Of a DNA stretch of 44,093 nucleotides, positions 26,692 to 34,983 are shown one piece after another. The position numbers were made by a program, and so were the translations under genes. The notes beneath the pieces were generated by a model. That model did not search any database and was not told the DNA's origin. It saw only the letters and a program-made list of their open reading frames with translations. The stretch is from positions 1 to 44,093 of the forward strand of contig JANWYF010000115.1 of NCBI GenBank assembly GCA_025057055.1, given 5' to 3'. The stretch comes from Rhodovarius sp. GTDB taxonomy: Bacteria; Pseudomonadota; Alphaproteobacteria; Acetobacterales; Acetobacteraceae. The number at the start of each line of letters is the position of its first letter. The first letter of the stretch is position 1.

Positions 26692-28320
26692 ATGAGCGAG
26701 ACGACGCTGGCCGCCCCCGGCCCCCCCCAGCGGGACCACGACACCGAAAACTTCCCGACCGCGAGCCTGATCCTGGCCCGGCCGCTGCGTGCCAAGGTGA
26801 TGGCTTTCTACCGCTTCGTCCGCACCGCGGATGACATCGCCGACAGCCCAGACCTGACGCCGGAGGAAAAGCTGCGGCGGCTGGATGCCATGGGGGCGGC
26901 GCTGCTGGATCCCGCCACCAGCTTGCGCGAGGCGCGGCGGATGCAGCTGGAAGCCGTCGGCCATGCCGAGGCGCTGCTGATGCTCGAGGCCTTCCGCCAG
27001 GATGCGCAGCAGTCGCGCTATCCGGACTGGCCGGCGCTTCTCGCCTATTGCGCCCGCAGCGCCGATCCGGTCGGGCGCATGCTGCTGCGGCTGCACGGCA
27101 CCACGGACCCGGCGGCGATCGGCGCCTCCGATGCGCTCTGCACCGCCCTGCAGATCCTCAATCATCTGCAGGACCTGGTGCCCGACCGGCAGAGGCTCGA
27201 CCGGGTCTATCTGCCCCAGTCCTGGCTGGCATTGGCCGGGGGGGAGGAGGCCTTCTTCGCTCCCGACAATCCGGCGCGCCGGGCCGTGCTGGATGCCGTG
27301 CTCGATCGGGTGGAGGAACAGCTCGACCGCGCCTGCGCCCTGCCGCGGCTGATCGCCTCGCGCCGGCTGGCGGTGCAGGCCGCGATGACGCTCGCCCTGG
27401 CTCGGCGGCTGCTTGAGCGGTTGCGGGCGGCCGACCCCGTCCTCGGGCGCGTGGCGCTGCGCCGGACCGATTTCGCCCGCGCCCTTCTCTCGGGGCTGAC
27501 CTTGGGCCCGCGCGATCGGGCCATCGTTGCCGCCCGGGTGGCCCGCGCCGGCTCGAGCTTCGGGCGGGGCATGAAGGCCCTGCGCGGGCAACGCCGCCGC
27601 GCCCTGTGGGCAGTCTATGCCTTCTGCCGGGCGGTGGATGACATCGCCGACGGTGCGATGCCCGAGGTCGAGAAGCGCCGCTTCCTGGCCGCCTGGCGGG
27701 GCAAGCTGGAACGTCCGGACTGCGCCCTCTCGCGCGAGCTCGCCCTCGCCTGCCGGAGCTTCGACATCCCGCGCAGCGAATGCGAGGCGATGATCGCGGG
27801 CATGGAGACGGACGCCACCGAGCGCCTGCGCCTGCCGGACCAGGCGGCGCTCGACCTCTACTGCCGGCAGGTGGCGGGCAGCGTGGGGGCGATGGCGGTG
27901 CGGATCTTCGGCGCACCGGAGGCCGAGGCCTGGGGGCTCCGCCTCGGTCATACCTTCCAGCTCACCAACATCCTGCGCGACGTCGATGAGGATGCGGCGC
28001 GCGAGCGGGTCTATATCCCGCTCTCCCTGCTGGCCGAGGCCGGCATCCCCGACGGTCCGGCGCGCGAGATCGTGCGGCATCCGGCCTTTCCTGGCCTGTG
28101 CGCCCGGCTGGCCGAGCAGGTGCGGGAGGGATTCGCCCGTGCTGAGGCCGAACTCCCCCGCTACGATGCCAAGGCGCTGCTGCCGGCGCGGGTGATGATG
28201 TGGGGCTATCAGCGGCTGTTCCAGCGTCTGATCGCCCGCGGCTTCGAGGGGGACCGCCCGCGCCCGCGCCTCAGCCTGGCCGAGAAGCTCACCATGGCGC
28301 GGATGGCGCTTGGCCTATGA
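26692..28320 (+). CDS. HpnC-HpnD fusion: bifunctional hydroxysqualene/presqualene synthase
   Basis: 542 residues containing two complete isoprenoid synthase domains. The first (about 1-265) is HpnC-like: FPTASLILARPLRAKVMAFYRFVRTADDIADS with DDIAD at 47-51, and ILNHLQDLVPDRQRLDRVYLP with NHLQD at 157-161. The second (about 280-542) is HpnD-like: SSFGRGMKALRGQRRRALWAVYAFCRAVDDIADG with DDIAD at 316-320, and FQLTNILRDVDEDAARERVYIP with DVDED at 430-434. HpnD turns two farnesyl diphosphates into presqualene diphosphate and HpnC turns that into hydroxysqualene; they are normally separate adjacent genes. No stop or frameshift separates them here. The start at 26692 was chosen (MSETTLAAP); a TTG 15 bases upstream is less likely. 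The stop overlaps hpnE by four bases. Confidence 0.9.
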   Translation: MSETTLAAPGPPQRDHDTENFPTASLILARPLRAKVMAFYRFVRTADDIADSPDLTPEEKLRRLDAMGAALLDPATSLREARRMQLEAVGHAEALLMLEAFRQDAQQSRYPDWPALLAYCARSADPVGRMLLRLHGTTDPAAIGASDALCTALQILNHLQDLVPDRQRLDRVYLPQSWLALAGGEEAFFAPDNPARRAVLDAVLDRVEEQLDRACALPRLIASRRLAVQAAMTLALARRLLERLRAADPVLGRVALRRTDFARALLSGLTLGPRDRAIVAARVARAGSSFGRGMKALRGQRRRALWAVYAFCRAVDDIADGAMPEVEKRRFLAAWRGKLERPDCALSRELALACRSFDIPRSECEAMIAGMETDATERLRLPDQAALDLYCRQVAGSVGAMAVRIFGAPEAEAWGLRLGHTFQLTNILRDVDEDAARERVYIPLSLLAEAGIPDGPAREIVRHPAFPGLCARLAEQVREGFARAEAELPRYDAKALLPARVMMWGYQRLFQRLIARGFEGDRPRPRLSLAEKLTMARMALGL

Positions 28321-29633
28321 GCGCGATCCATGTTGTCGGCGGCGGGGTGGCGGGCTTGGCCGGGGCGCTGGCCCTGGCCCGCGCCGGCCGGCCCGTCGTC
28401 CTGCATGAGGCCGCGCCGATGGCTGGCGGGCGGGCGCGGGCGCTTGCCGACGGCACGGACAACGGGACCCATGCCCTGGTCGGGGCCAATACCGCGGCCC
28501 TGCGCTTTCTGGAGCGGATCGGGGCGCGCAGCGGTTGGCTGGAGCCCGAGCCGGAGGGGCTGCCCGTGCTCGACCTCGCCGACAATTCGGCGCGGCGCAT
28601 CGCCCTCTCTCCCTTCGCCTGGTGGCGGCGCAGCCGGCGCCCCCCCGGCTGTTCGATCGGGGCGGTGCTGGCCATGGCACGGCTCGCCTCGCCCTGGCGG
28701 GATGTGCCGGTGGCGCGCGCCATGGCGGAGCATCCGGCCTTTCACCGCAGCTTCGTCGACCCGCTGGTGATGGCCACCCTCAATACACCGAGCAGCGAGG
28801 CAAGCTCGGCCCGGCTCGGGCAGGTGCTGCGCCGGCTCGGCGCGCCGGGGGCGACGCGGCTTTTGGTGGCCGAACGCGGCCTCGGCCCCGATCTGGTGGA
28901 ACCCGCCCTGGATGCGCTGCGCGCGGCCGGGGTGGATATCCGCTTCAACTCCCGCCTGCGTGCCATCGAGGTGGAGGAGGGGCGTCTCTCCGCGCTGATC
29001 TTCGATTCGCGCATCCATGCCGATGCCGCGCTGCTCGCCCTGCCGCCCTGGGAGGCGGCGCGGCTTCTGCCCGGCCTGCCGGTGCCCGAGGCCTTCGCCC
29101 CGATCGTCAATCTCCATTTCGAACGGAAGGGGCCGGGCCCGGTCAGGTTCCTGGGCTGCCTCGGCGGGCTCTGCCAATGGGTGCTGGTGCGCCCCTCCGG
29201 TGTGGCGGTCACCGTCTCGGCCGGGGATGCCGAGGCCGAACTGCCAGCCGAGGCCCTGGCCCCCCGCGCCTGGGCCGAGGTGCTGCGGCTCGCGGCTGTC
29301 TTCCGCCTGCCGGGCGAGTGGCCGCTGCAGCCGCCGCGCTGCCGGGTGGTGAAGGAACGGCGCGCAACACCGCGTCACCTCCCCGGCCCGCCGCCGGCCC
29401 CGCCGCGGCGGCCGCTGCCCAACCTCGCCCTGGCCGGGGATTGGACCTGGCCGCACCTGCCCGCCACCATCGAGGCCGCGGTGCGCAGCGGAGAGGCCGC
29501 CGCTGCCGCGTTGCTTGGCGTACCCCTGGGCAATACCCCGATCCGGCTGCCGCGGCGGGGTGCTTGGCTCTCCCTGCCCGAGACGCGGACGGTCGGGGCT
29601 GCTGCCAATGGCCGGGCGGCGCGCAGCCCATGA
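28317..29633 (+). CDS. hpnE: Hydroxysqualene dehydroxylase HpnE
   Basis: 438 residues, an FAD-dependent amine-oxidase-fold enzyme. It begins IHVVGGGVAGLAGALALARAGRPVVLHEAAPMAGGRARAL and ends with LALAGDWTWPHLPATIEAAVRSGEAAAAALL, the HpnE arrangement (TDW/GDWT-type C-terminus). HpnE reduces hydroxysqualene to squalene. Its ATG overlaps the HpnC-HpnD fusion stop (ATGA) and its own stop overlaps the aldehyde dehydrogenase ATG, so translation is coupled in both directions. The lack of a squalene-hopene cyclase beside it, and the carotenoid genes upstream, suggest the squalene is used here for C30 carotenoids, though hopanoid genes could be elsewhere. Confidence 0.9.
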   Translation: MSAIHVVGGGVAGLAGALALARAGRPVVLHEAAPMAGGRARALADGTDNGTHALVGANTAALRFLERIGARSGWLEPEPEGLPVLDLADNSARRIALSPFAWWRRSRRPPGCSIGAVLAMARLASPWRDVPVARAMAEHPAFHRSFVDPLVMATLNTPSSEASSARLGQVLRRLGAPGATRLLVAERGLGPDLVEPALDALRAAGVDIRFNSRLRAIEVEEGRLSALIFDSRIHADAALLALPPWEAARLLPGLPVPEAFAPIVNLHFERKGPGPVRFLGCLGGLCQWVLVRPSGVAVTVSAGDAEAELPAEALAPRAWAEVLRLAAVFRLPGEWPLQPPRCRVVKERRATPRHLPGPPPAPPRRPLPNLALAGDWTWPHLPATIEAAVRSGEAAAAALLGVPLGNTPIRLPRRGAWLSLPETRTVGAAANGRAARSP

Positions 29634-30952
29634 CCAGCCCCGCGGAAGCGCTGGCGGCGCTGGCCGGCCGCCCCGCCCTGCCGGTGGAAGAGAGGCGCCG
29701 GCTGCTTGCCGCGCTGGCCGATGAACTGCGGCGCCGCGCCCTGGATTGCGCCGCCGCCGCCGCCGCCGATTTCGGCCGCCGCAGCGAGACGGAGACGCTG
29801 CTGGCCGATGTGCTGATCGTGATCGATGCCGCCCGCTATGCACGGCGACGGGTACGGCGCTGGGCGCGCTGGCGCGGCTGCCGCGTGCCCTATCCCTTCT
29901 GGCCCGCGCGCGCCTGGCTCGAGCCGGTGCCGAAAGGCGTGGTCGGCATCATGGCGCCCTGGAACTATCCCTTCCAGCTGGCGCTGATGCCGGCGGTGGA
30001 TGCGATCGCGGCCGGCAATCGGGTGGCGATCAAGCCCTCGGAACATACGCCGCGCTGCGCTGGCCTGCTGGCCGAGATCATCGCCGCCGCCTGGGGGCCG
30101 GAGATCGCCCAGGTGGTCATCGGGGATGCTGCGGTCGCGGTCGAGTTCGCCGCGCAGCCCTGGGATCATCTGGTCTTCACCGGCGGGACCGCGGCCGGAC
30201 GGCGGGTTGCCGTTGCCGCTGCCGCGCATCTGACGCCGGTGACGCTCGAACTCGGCGGGAAGTGCCCGGCCCTGGTCCTGCCGCGGGCCGATCTGGCGCG
30301 CGCCGCGCGGCAGATCCTTCTCGCCAAGAAGGTGAATGCAGGCCAGACCTGCGTGGCGCCCGATACGGTGCTCCTCGTCGGCCACTCCGCCGAGGCCTTC
30401 CGCAGCGCCGCCCGTGCGGTCGATCTCGGTCCGGCGGAGACGGCGGTGATCAATGCCCTCCAGCAGGCGCGGCTGGATCGGCTGGCGGAGGGGGCGCGGC
30501 TCACCCCCCTCTCGGGCGGGCTCGCGCTGGCCGAGGCTCCGCCCGACCACCCCCTCCACCACGAGGAGATCTTCGGCCCCCTGCTTGCCCTGCGCGCCTG
30601 CGCCGACCTCGCCGAGGCGATCGACATCATCGCCCGCGGTCCGGCGCCGCTCGCGGTTTATCTCTTCGGCGCGACCGAGGAGGAGGAGGCCGAGGTGGCG
30701 GAGCGGACGAAGAGCGGCGCCCTCGTCATCGGCCGGGCGGTCGAATATGCCGGCTTTCACACCCTGCCCTTCGGCGGCGTCGGCGCCTCGGGCCATGGCC
30801 GGCGCAATGCCGAGGCAGGGTTTCTCGAGTTCTCCCACCTCCGCGCGCGGGTCCGGCATGGCCCCTTCAGCCTCTCGCGCCTGTTCGATCCGCCGCGCAG
30901 CGACTGGGCGCGGCGGCTGACACGACGCCTCGTGGGCCTGCCGCCCCGCTAG
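29630..30952 (+). CDS. Aldehyde dehydrogenase, probably acting on C30 carotenoid aldehyde
   Basis: 440 residues, short class-3-like aldehyde dehydrogenase. Motifs: KGVVGIMAPWNYPFQLALMPAVDAIAAGNRVAIKPSEHTPR, VFTGGTAAGRRVA, LELGGKCPALVL with Glu207, and NAGQTCVAP with catalytic Cys241; the C-terminal GGVGASGHGRRNAEAGFLEFSH is as in coniferyl-aldehyde or fatty-aldehyde dehydrogenases. In C30 pathways such an enzyme oxidises 4,4'-diapo-carotenal to the acid before glycosylation, which fits its place as last gene of the operon. It overlaps hpnE by four bases and converges on the DUF599 gene 69 bases away. Confidence 0.88.
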   Translation: MTSPAEALAALAGRPALPVEERRRLLAALADELRRRALDCAAAAAADFGRRSETETLLADVLIVIDAARYARRRVRRWARWRGCRVPYPFWPARAWLEPVPKGVVGIMAPWNYPFQLALMPAVDAIAAGNRVAIKPSEHTPRCAGLLAEIIAAAWGPEIAQVVIGDAAVAVEFAAQPWDHLVFTGGTAAGRRVAVAAAAHLTPVTLELGGKCPALVLPRADLARAARQILLAKKVNAGQTCVAPDTVLLVGHSAEAFRSAARAVDLGPAETAVINALQQARLDRLAEGARLTPLSGGLALAEAPPDHPLHHEEIFGPLLALRACADLAEAIDIIARGPAPLAVYLFGATEEEEAEVAERTKSGALVIGRAVEYAGFHTLPFGGVGASGHGRRNAEAGFLEFSHLRARVRHGPFSLSRLFDPPRSDWARRLTRRLVGLPPR

Positions 30953-31021
30953 CCTTGCGGCAGGGGGGCGGGGTGGCCAGCCCGGCCGATGCGATCTGGC
31001 GGCGGGGTGATCGGCGGGGCG

Positions 31022-31798
31022 TCAGCCGTGCGGGGCCGGGGTGCCCGCCTCCTTGGCCGCGCTGCGCGGGCCCGCGGCGGTGCTCCCGCCGGATGCCGGC
31101 AGCCGCGCATCGGCCGGCGCCGCATCGCCCGCTCCCCCGTCGATCAGGCTCTGACGGACCGCCGAACGGAACTCGCGCCGATGCAGCTCCCACAGCACTG
31201 CGAGGCTTGCGGCCATCAGCGCCACCGGATGGATGATCCAGGCCAGCGCGGCCAGCCCGAAGTAATAGGCGCGCAGACCGGTGTTGAAATGCCGGGCGGC
31301 GCGATTGGCGACGCGGGCTGCGGTCTCGGCCTGCGGGATGCATTCCGGCCCATGGCCGATGCCGCCCACCAGGATCGAGCAGTAGTTGAACTGTCGCAGC
31401 GCCCAGGTCAGTTCGAAGAAGGCGCGGATGAAGATCAGCAGCAGCAGGGCGATCCGCGCCTCCCACGCCGCCACCGAGCTGGGCGGCGCGGCGAGGGGGA
31501 GCGCCGCCACCACCCGCTGGCCGAGCTCCGGCGCGGCCATCAACGCGACCAGACCGCCCAGGATGAAGATCGCGGTATTGGCCAGGAAGGAGGTGCTGGC
31601 CATCAGATTGCCGATGATCGCGGTGTCGCTGATCCGGTTCTCCCGCGAGAGCAGGGCGAGCATCCAGCGGCGCCGGTGCTCGTCCATCGCGGCGATCACG
31701 CTGCGGCGCTGGATGGCGGGCACGCGGTCGGTCACCGCCGCATAGCCCACCCAGCAGAGGAAGAAGACGGCCAGCGCCGCTCCGTCGAGTAGGGTCAT
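31022..31798 (-). CDS. DUF599 family membrane protein
   Basis: 258 residues with about four membrane helices: LLDGAALAVFFLCWVGYAAV, NLMASTSFLANTAIFILGGLVALM, ARIALLLLIFIRAFFELTWALRQFNYCSILVG and YYFGLAALAWIIHPVALMAASLAVLWELH. The WALRQFNYC segment, AARVANRAARHFNTGLRAYYFGLA and overall layout match DUF599, a family of unknown function common in alphaproteobacteria. The C-terminal 45 residues are alanine/glycine-rich and probably disordered. Start ATG at 31798. It lies 28 bases downstream of allA on the same strand. Confidence 0.82.
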   Translation of the reverse strand: MTLLDGAALAVFFLCWVGYAAVTDRVPAIQRRSVIAAMDEHRRRWMLALLSRENRISDTAIIGNLMASTSFLANTAIFILGGLVALMAAPELGQRVVAALPLAAPPSSVAAWEARIALLLLIFIRAFFELTWALRQFNYCSILVGGIGHGPECIPQAETAARVANRAARHFNTGLRAYYFGLAALAWIIHPVALMAASLAVLWELHRREFRSAVRQSLIDGGAGDAAPADARLPASGGSTAAGPRSAAKEAGTPAPHG

Positions 31799-31826
31799 GG
31801 CCTCCCCCCGCTGCTCCGACCCCGCA

Positions 31827-32327
31827 TCAGGGGGTGATCTCGATCACCGTGCCGAAGCGCTGATCAAGCCGCACGGTGTGGTGGTCCACCTCGTTGGTGT
31901 CGGCGAGTTCGAGGTTGAAGAAGTCCATGCTCGGGGCGGTGAAATAGGGGCCTGCGTGCCAGCTGCCGCGATGCAGCGCCAGAGCCACCCCACCCGGGAT
32001 GCGAAAGCAGCGGATGGCGGAGAGCTCCGGCTCGGCTGCGTCATCGTCCGGATCGCCAGGCGGGGCGAGGCAGATGAACCACTCCTCCCCGCGGGCGGAG
32101 GCGAGGCACTGCGTCACCTGCCGATGGCGGGTGATGCCCCGCACCAGAAGGGGCCGGGCGGAGAGCCGCATGATGTAGAAGCGCGGCGTGCCGCGATGGA
32201 GCTCGAGCCGCGCATCGGCGGGGCCGAAGGGCGCGCCATCCTCTCCCGGTTCGATCAGCGTGCCGAAGGGGGCCAGGGCCGCCGCGGTGGCAGGTTGCGG
32301 GGCAAGGCGCAGCAGGGTCTCGGGCAT
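31827..32327 (-). CDS. allA: Ureidoglycolate lyase AllA
   Basis: 166 residues, normal for the family. AllA splits ureidoglycolate into glyoxylate and urea at the end of purine/allantoin breakdown. Family features: LAPFGTLIEPGEDG near the start, ITRHRQVTQCLASARGEEWFICLAPPGD in the middle and GVALALHRGSWHAGPYFTAPSMDFFNLELADTNEVDHHTVRL at the end, a cupin-like fold with the GxWH motif. Start set at 32327 (MPETLLRLAPQ); the open frame continues far upstream antisense to rarA and was ignored. No other allantoin genes are nearby. Confidence 0.88.
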   Translation of the reverse strand: MPETLLRLAPQPATAAALAPFGTLIEPGEDGAPFGPADARLELHRGTPRFYIMRLSARPLLVRGITRHRQVTQCLASARGEEWFICLAPPGDPDDDAAEPELSAIRCFRIPGGVALALHRGSWHAGPYFTAPSMDFFNLELADTNEVDHHTVRLDQRFGTVIEITP

Positions 32328-32425
32328 CGGGGCAGGCTCCGTGTTCCGGCCGCCGCTCATAGGGCAGAAGCCGGGGCGCCGGAAACGCTGCGCGTAGGCT
32401 GCCTGCTGCCATGGCGAAGCTCCCG

Positions 32426-32445
32426 CCGCCTGCGGCGGCAGGCGG
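32426..32445. repeat. Hairpin in the allA-rarA divergent region
   Basis: CCGCCTGC and GCAGGCGG form an 8-base perfect stem around GGCG. A second hairpin (CCCGGCG/CGCCGGG, 32491-32507, loop CTG) follows. Both lie in the 261-base space between the divergent starts of allA and rarA. No T-run follows, and their role is unknown. Confidence 0.35.
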
Positions 32446-32501
32446 GGGCGGCGCCCGCTGCCTGGCCCGGACCTGCCGGAGGCGGTTGGCCCCGGCGCTG
32501 C

Positions 32502-32547
32502 GCCGGGCCGGCCAGGGCCGCGGGGCGTGCCGGGCCGGCCAGGGCCG
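32502..32547. repeat. Two 19-base direct repeats upstream of rarA
   Basis: GCCGGGCCGGCCAGGGCCG occurs exactly twice, at 32502-32520 and 32529-32547, with a period of 27. Each contains the palindrome GGCCGGCC. They end about 40 bases before the rarA start. They might bind a regulator or be the seed of a small tandem repeat; nothing else identifies them. Confidence 0.6.
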
Positions 32548-32588
32548 GGGCGGACGGATCGGTGCTTGCCGCCGAGGCGCTCTTGCGC

Positions 32589-33950
32589 ATGCTGGGCGCG
32601 ATGGACCTGTTCGGCGAGGAGGAGGAGCGGCGCGACAGCCGACCGGCGCAGGCCCGACCGGCGGCCCCGTCCCGGCGTGCCCGCAACATCCGCCGGCCGC
32701 TGGCCGATCGGCTGCGCCCGGCCTCGCTCGATGAGGTGGTGGGGCAGGAGAAGCTGCTCGGTGCCGGCGGGGTGCTGCGCGCGATGCTGGAGCGGGGCAG
32801 CCTGCCCTCCCTCATCCTCTGGGGCCCGCCCGGCGTGGGCAAGACCACCATCGCCCGCCTTCTGGCCGATGCGGCGGGGATGCATTTCCATCCGATCTCG
32901 GCGGTCTTCTCCGGGGTGGCGGAGCTCAAGCGCGCCTTCGAGGAGGCGGAACGCCGCCCGCGCCCGACCCTGCTGTTCGTGGATGAGATCCATCGCTTCA
33001 ACCGCGCCCAGCAGGATGCCTTCCTGCCGCGGGTGGAGGAGGGGGTGGTGACGCTGATCGGTGCGACCACCGAAAATCCCTCCTTCACGCTGACGGCGGC
33101 CCTGCTCTCGCGCTGCCAGGTGCTGGTGCTGGAACGGCTGGGGCCGGAGGCGCTGGAGCGGCTGCTCGCCCGCGCCGAGGCGCTGGAGGGTCGCCCCCTG
33201 CCCTTGACTGCCGAGGCGCGGGCGGAGCTGATCGCCATGGCCGACGGGGATGGGCGCTATCTCCTCAACCTCGCCGAACAGCTGCTGGCCATGCCGGCCG
33301 ATACGCCGCCGCTCGATCCGGCGGCGATGCAGGCCCAGCTCGTGCGCCGCGCCGCCCTCTATGACCGCGACCGGGAGGAGCATTTCAACCTCATCTCCGC
33401 GCTCCATAAGGCGATGCGCGGTTCGGACCCGGATGCCGCCCTCTACTGGTTCGCGCGCATGCTGGTGGGCGGAGAGGACCCGCGCTACATCGCCCGGCGC
33501 CTCACACGCTTCGCCGCCGAGGATGTCGGCGCGGCCGATCCGACCGCGCTGCCGCTCGCCATCGCCGCGTGGGAGGCCTATGAGCGCCTGGGCAGCCCGG
33601 AGGGGGAGCTCGCGCTCGCTCAGCTGGTGCTGCACCTCGCCTCGGCGCCGAAATCCAACGCGGTCTATCGCGCCTTCGGCCGCGCCATGGCGGCAGCGCG
33701 GGAGAGCGGCAGCCTGATGCCGCCGCGCCACATCCTGAATGCGCCAACCGCGCTGATGCGCGAGCTCGGCTACGGCGCCGGCTATGCCTATGACCACGAT
33801 GCGCCGGAAGCCTTCAGCGGCCAGGATTACTGGCCCGAGGGGATGGCGCCACGCATCTTCTACGAACCGACCGGGCGGGGGGCGGAGGCTGCGGTGGCCG
33901 AAAGGCTGGCGCGCTGGCGCGCGTTGCGCCGGAGGGGCGGGGAGGGATGA
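32589..33950 (+). CDS. rarA: Replication-associated recombination ATPase RarA (MgsA)
   Basis: 453 residues, AAA+ clamp-loader-related ATPase acting at stalled replication forks. PLADRLRPASLDEVVGQEKLLG leads the domain, with Walker A GPPGVGKTT at 79-87, Walker B LLFVDEIHRF with Asp132-Glu133, sensor 1 IGATTENPSF and the arginine-bearing LLSRCQVLVLERL. The C-terminal tetramerisation region has KAMRGSDPDAALYWFARMLVGGEDPRYIARRL, LHLASAPKSNAVY and GSLMPPRHILNAPTALMRELGYG, all diagnostic. The start at 32589 has GAGG 11 bases upstream; ATG 32601 (MDLFGEEEE) is an equally family-like alternative. It converges on the Nudix gene with nine bases between stops. Confidence 0.95.
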   Translation: MLGAMDLFGEEEERRDSRPAQARPAAPSRRARNIRRPLADRLRPASLDEVVGQEKLLGAGGVLRAMLERGSLPSLILWGPPGVGKTTIARLLADAAGMHFHPISAVFSGVAELKRAFEEAERRPRPTLLFVDEIHRFNRAQQDAFLPRVEEGVVTLIGATTENPSFTLTAALLSRCQVLVLERLGPEALERLLARAEALEGRPLPLTAEARAELIAMADGDGRYLLNLAEQLLAMPADTPPLDPAAMQAQLVRRAALYDRDREEHFNLISALHKAMRGSDPDAALYWFARMLVGGEDPRYIARRLTRFAAEDVGAADPTALPLAIAAWEAYERLGSPEGELALAQLVLHLASAPKSNAVYRAFGRAMAAARESGSLMPPRHILNAPTALMRELGYGAGYAYDHDAPEAFSGQDYWPEGMAPRIFYEPTGRGAEAAVAERLARWRALRRRGGEG

Positions 33951-33959
33951 CAGCGCGCC

Positions 33960-34814
33960 CTAAGGGCCGGCGGAGAGGCCCGCGCGCAGCGCCCGGCCTT
34001 CGCGGCTGTCGGGATCGATCAGGCCCTCGCGCAGGAAGAGGTCGATCAGCACCAGATTGACGTTGAATTTCACCTCCCAGCTGTCGTGCACCACCTCCAT
34101 CAGGCGCCGCGCGGGCCAGAGCTCGAAGCGTTCGACCTCCCCGTCGCGGGGGCGGGGGATGAAATCCTCGGGCAGGTCGATGTCGAAGCAGTGCAGCACA
34201 TCCCGCCGCAGCCCCTCCTCGTTGGTCATGATGTAGCTGATGCGCCCGCTGCGCCGCGCCCGGGCGGCCAGTTCCGGGGGCATGCCGGCCTCCTCGGCGG
34301 CTTCCTTGATCAGCGTCTCCTCGGGCGAAAGCCCGGCCGGGATGCCGCCGGCCGCGATATTGTCGAGCTGTCCCGGCGCCACCGCCTTGTGGCGGGCGCG
34401 CACCGCGACCCAGATGTGAAGGCCGTCCGGGCGGCGGACCAGGCCGTTGAGGTGCACGCCCTGTCCGATCACGCCGAAGAGGGGGATCGCGCCGCGATCG
34501 AGCGTGGCGAGCACCGGCCCCTCGGCGGTCTCGCGCACGTCGAAGGCTTCTCCGCGCAGGCGACAATGGCCATACTCGGCCAGATGCCGGGCCAGACGAT
34601 CGAGCGCGGCGGAGGCCGCGGCCGGCCCCCGCAGCCGCCCGGCGAGCGCAACCCCGCGGCTGTCGAAATGGACATCGCGCGGGAAGAAGGTCAGCGCCCG
34701 CACCGTCTCGGGCATCAGCCAGCCGACATGCCGATCGCCAATGCGGAAGGGCAGGCGCGGGCCCGGGCCCGGGGTATTGTTGCAGGCCTCGATATGACGC
34801 TGAAAGCCGGGCAT
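33960..34814 (-). CDS. Nudix hydrolase with DUF4743-type N-terminal domain
   Basis: 284 residues. The N-terminal 120 residues (FQRHIEACNNTPGPGPRLPFRIGDRHVGWLMPETVRAL) are the DUF4743 type domain, and the C-terminal half is Nudix: GGIPAGLSPEETLIKEAAEEAGMP, where KEAAEEAGM carries the metal-binding glutamates although the first Glu of the canonical box is replaced, which I recall as usual in this subfamily. Related eukaryotic proteins act on damaged thiamine diphosphate (oxo- and oxythiamine forms); a similar housecleaning role is possible but is inference. Start ATG at 34814. A tiny predicted gene lies 31 bases upstream on the same strand. Confidence 0.85.
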   Translation of the reverse strand: MPGFQRHIEACNNTPGPGPRLPFRIGDRHVGWLMPETVRALTFFPRDVHFDSRGVALAGRLRGPAAASAALDRLARHLAEYGHCRLRGEAFDVRETAEGPVLATLDRGAIPLFGVIGQGVHLNGLVRRPDGLHIWVAVRARHKAVAPGQLDNIAAGGIPAGLSPEETLIKEAAEEAGMPPELAARARRSGRISYIMTNEEGLRRDVLHCFDIDLPEDFIPRPRDGEVERFELWPARRLMEVVHDSWEVKFNVNLVLIDLFLREGLIDPDSREGRALRAGLSAGP

Positions 34815-34845
34815 GCGGGTTTATGCGCCGCCCGGGGGGGCGCGC

Positions 34846-34983
34846 TCAATCCTTGCGCGGCAGGATCTGGGCGGGCGTGGCGGGGGCGGGGTTGGCTGCC
34901 CCGGGCGTGGGCTGCGCGGCAGGGGCGGGGGCGAGGCTGAGCCAAGTGGCGAGGAGCGTGGGCCAGAGCGGGGTCGTGGTCAT
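34846..34983 (-). CDS. Possible small exported or proline-rich peptide
   Basis: A 45-codon frame with ATG at 34983 and a GAGGGAGG sequence about 12 bases upstream. The peptide has a hydrophobic N-terminus (PLWPTLLATWLSLAPAPAAQ) that could be a signal segment with an AxA-like site, followed by a proline/alanine tail ending PAQILPRKD. It sits between the divergent LLM gene and the Nudix gene and could be co-transcribed with the latter. No family is recognised and the size allows chance occurrence. Confidence 0.3.
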   Translation of the reverse strand: MTTTPLWPTLLATWLSLAPAPAAQPTPGAANPAPATPAQILPRKD

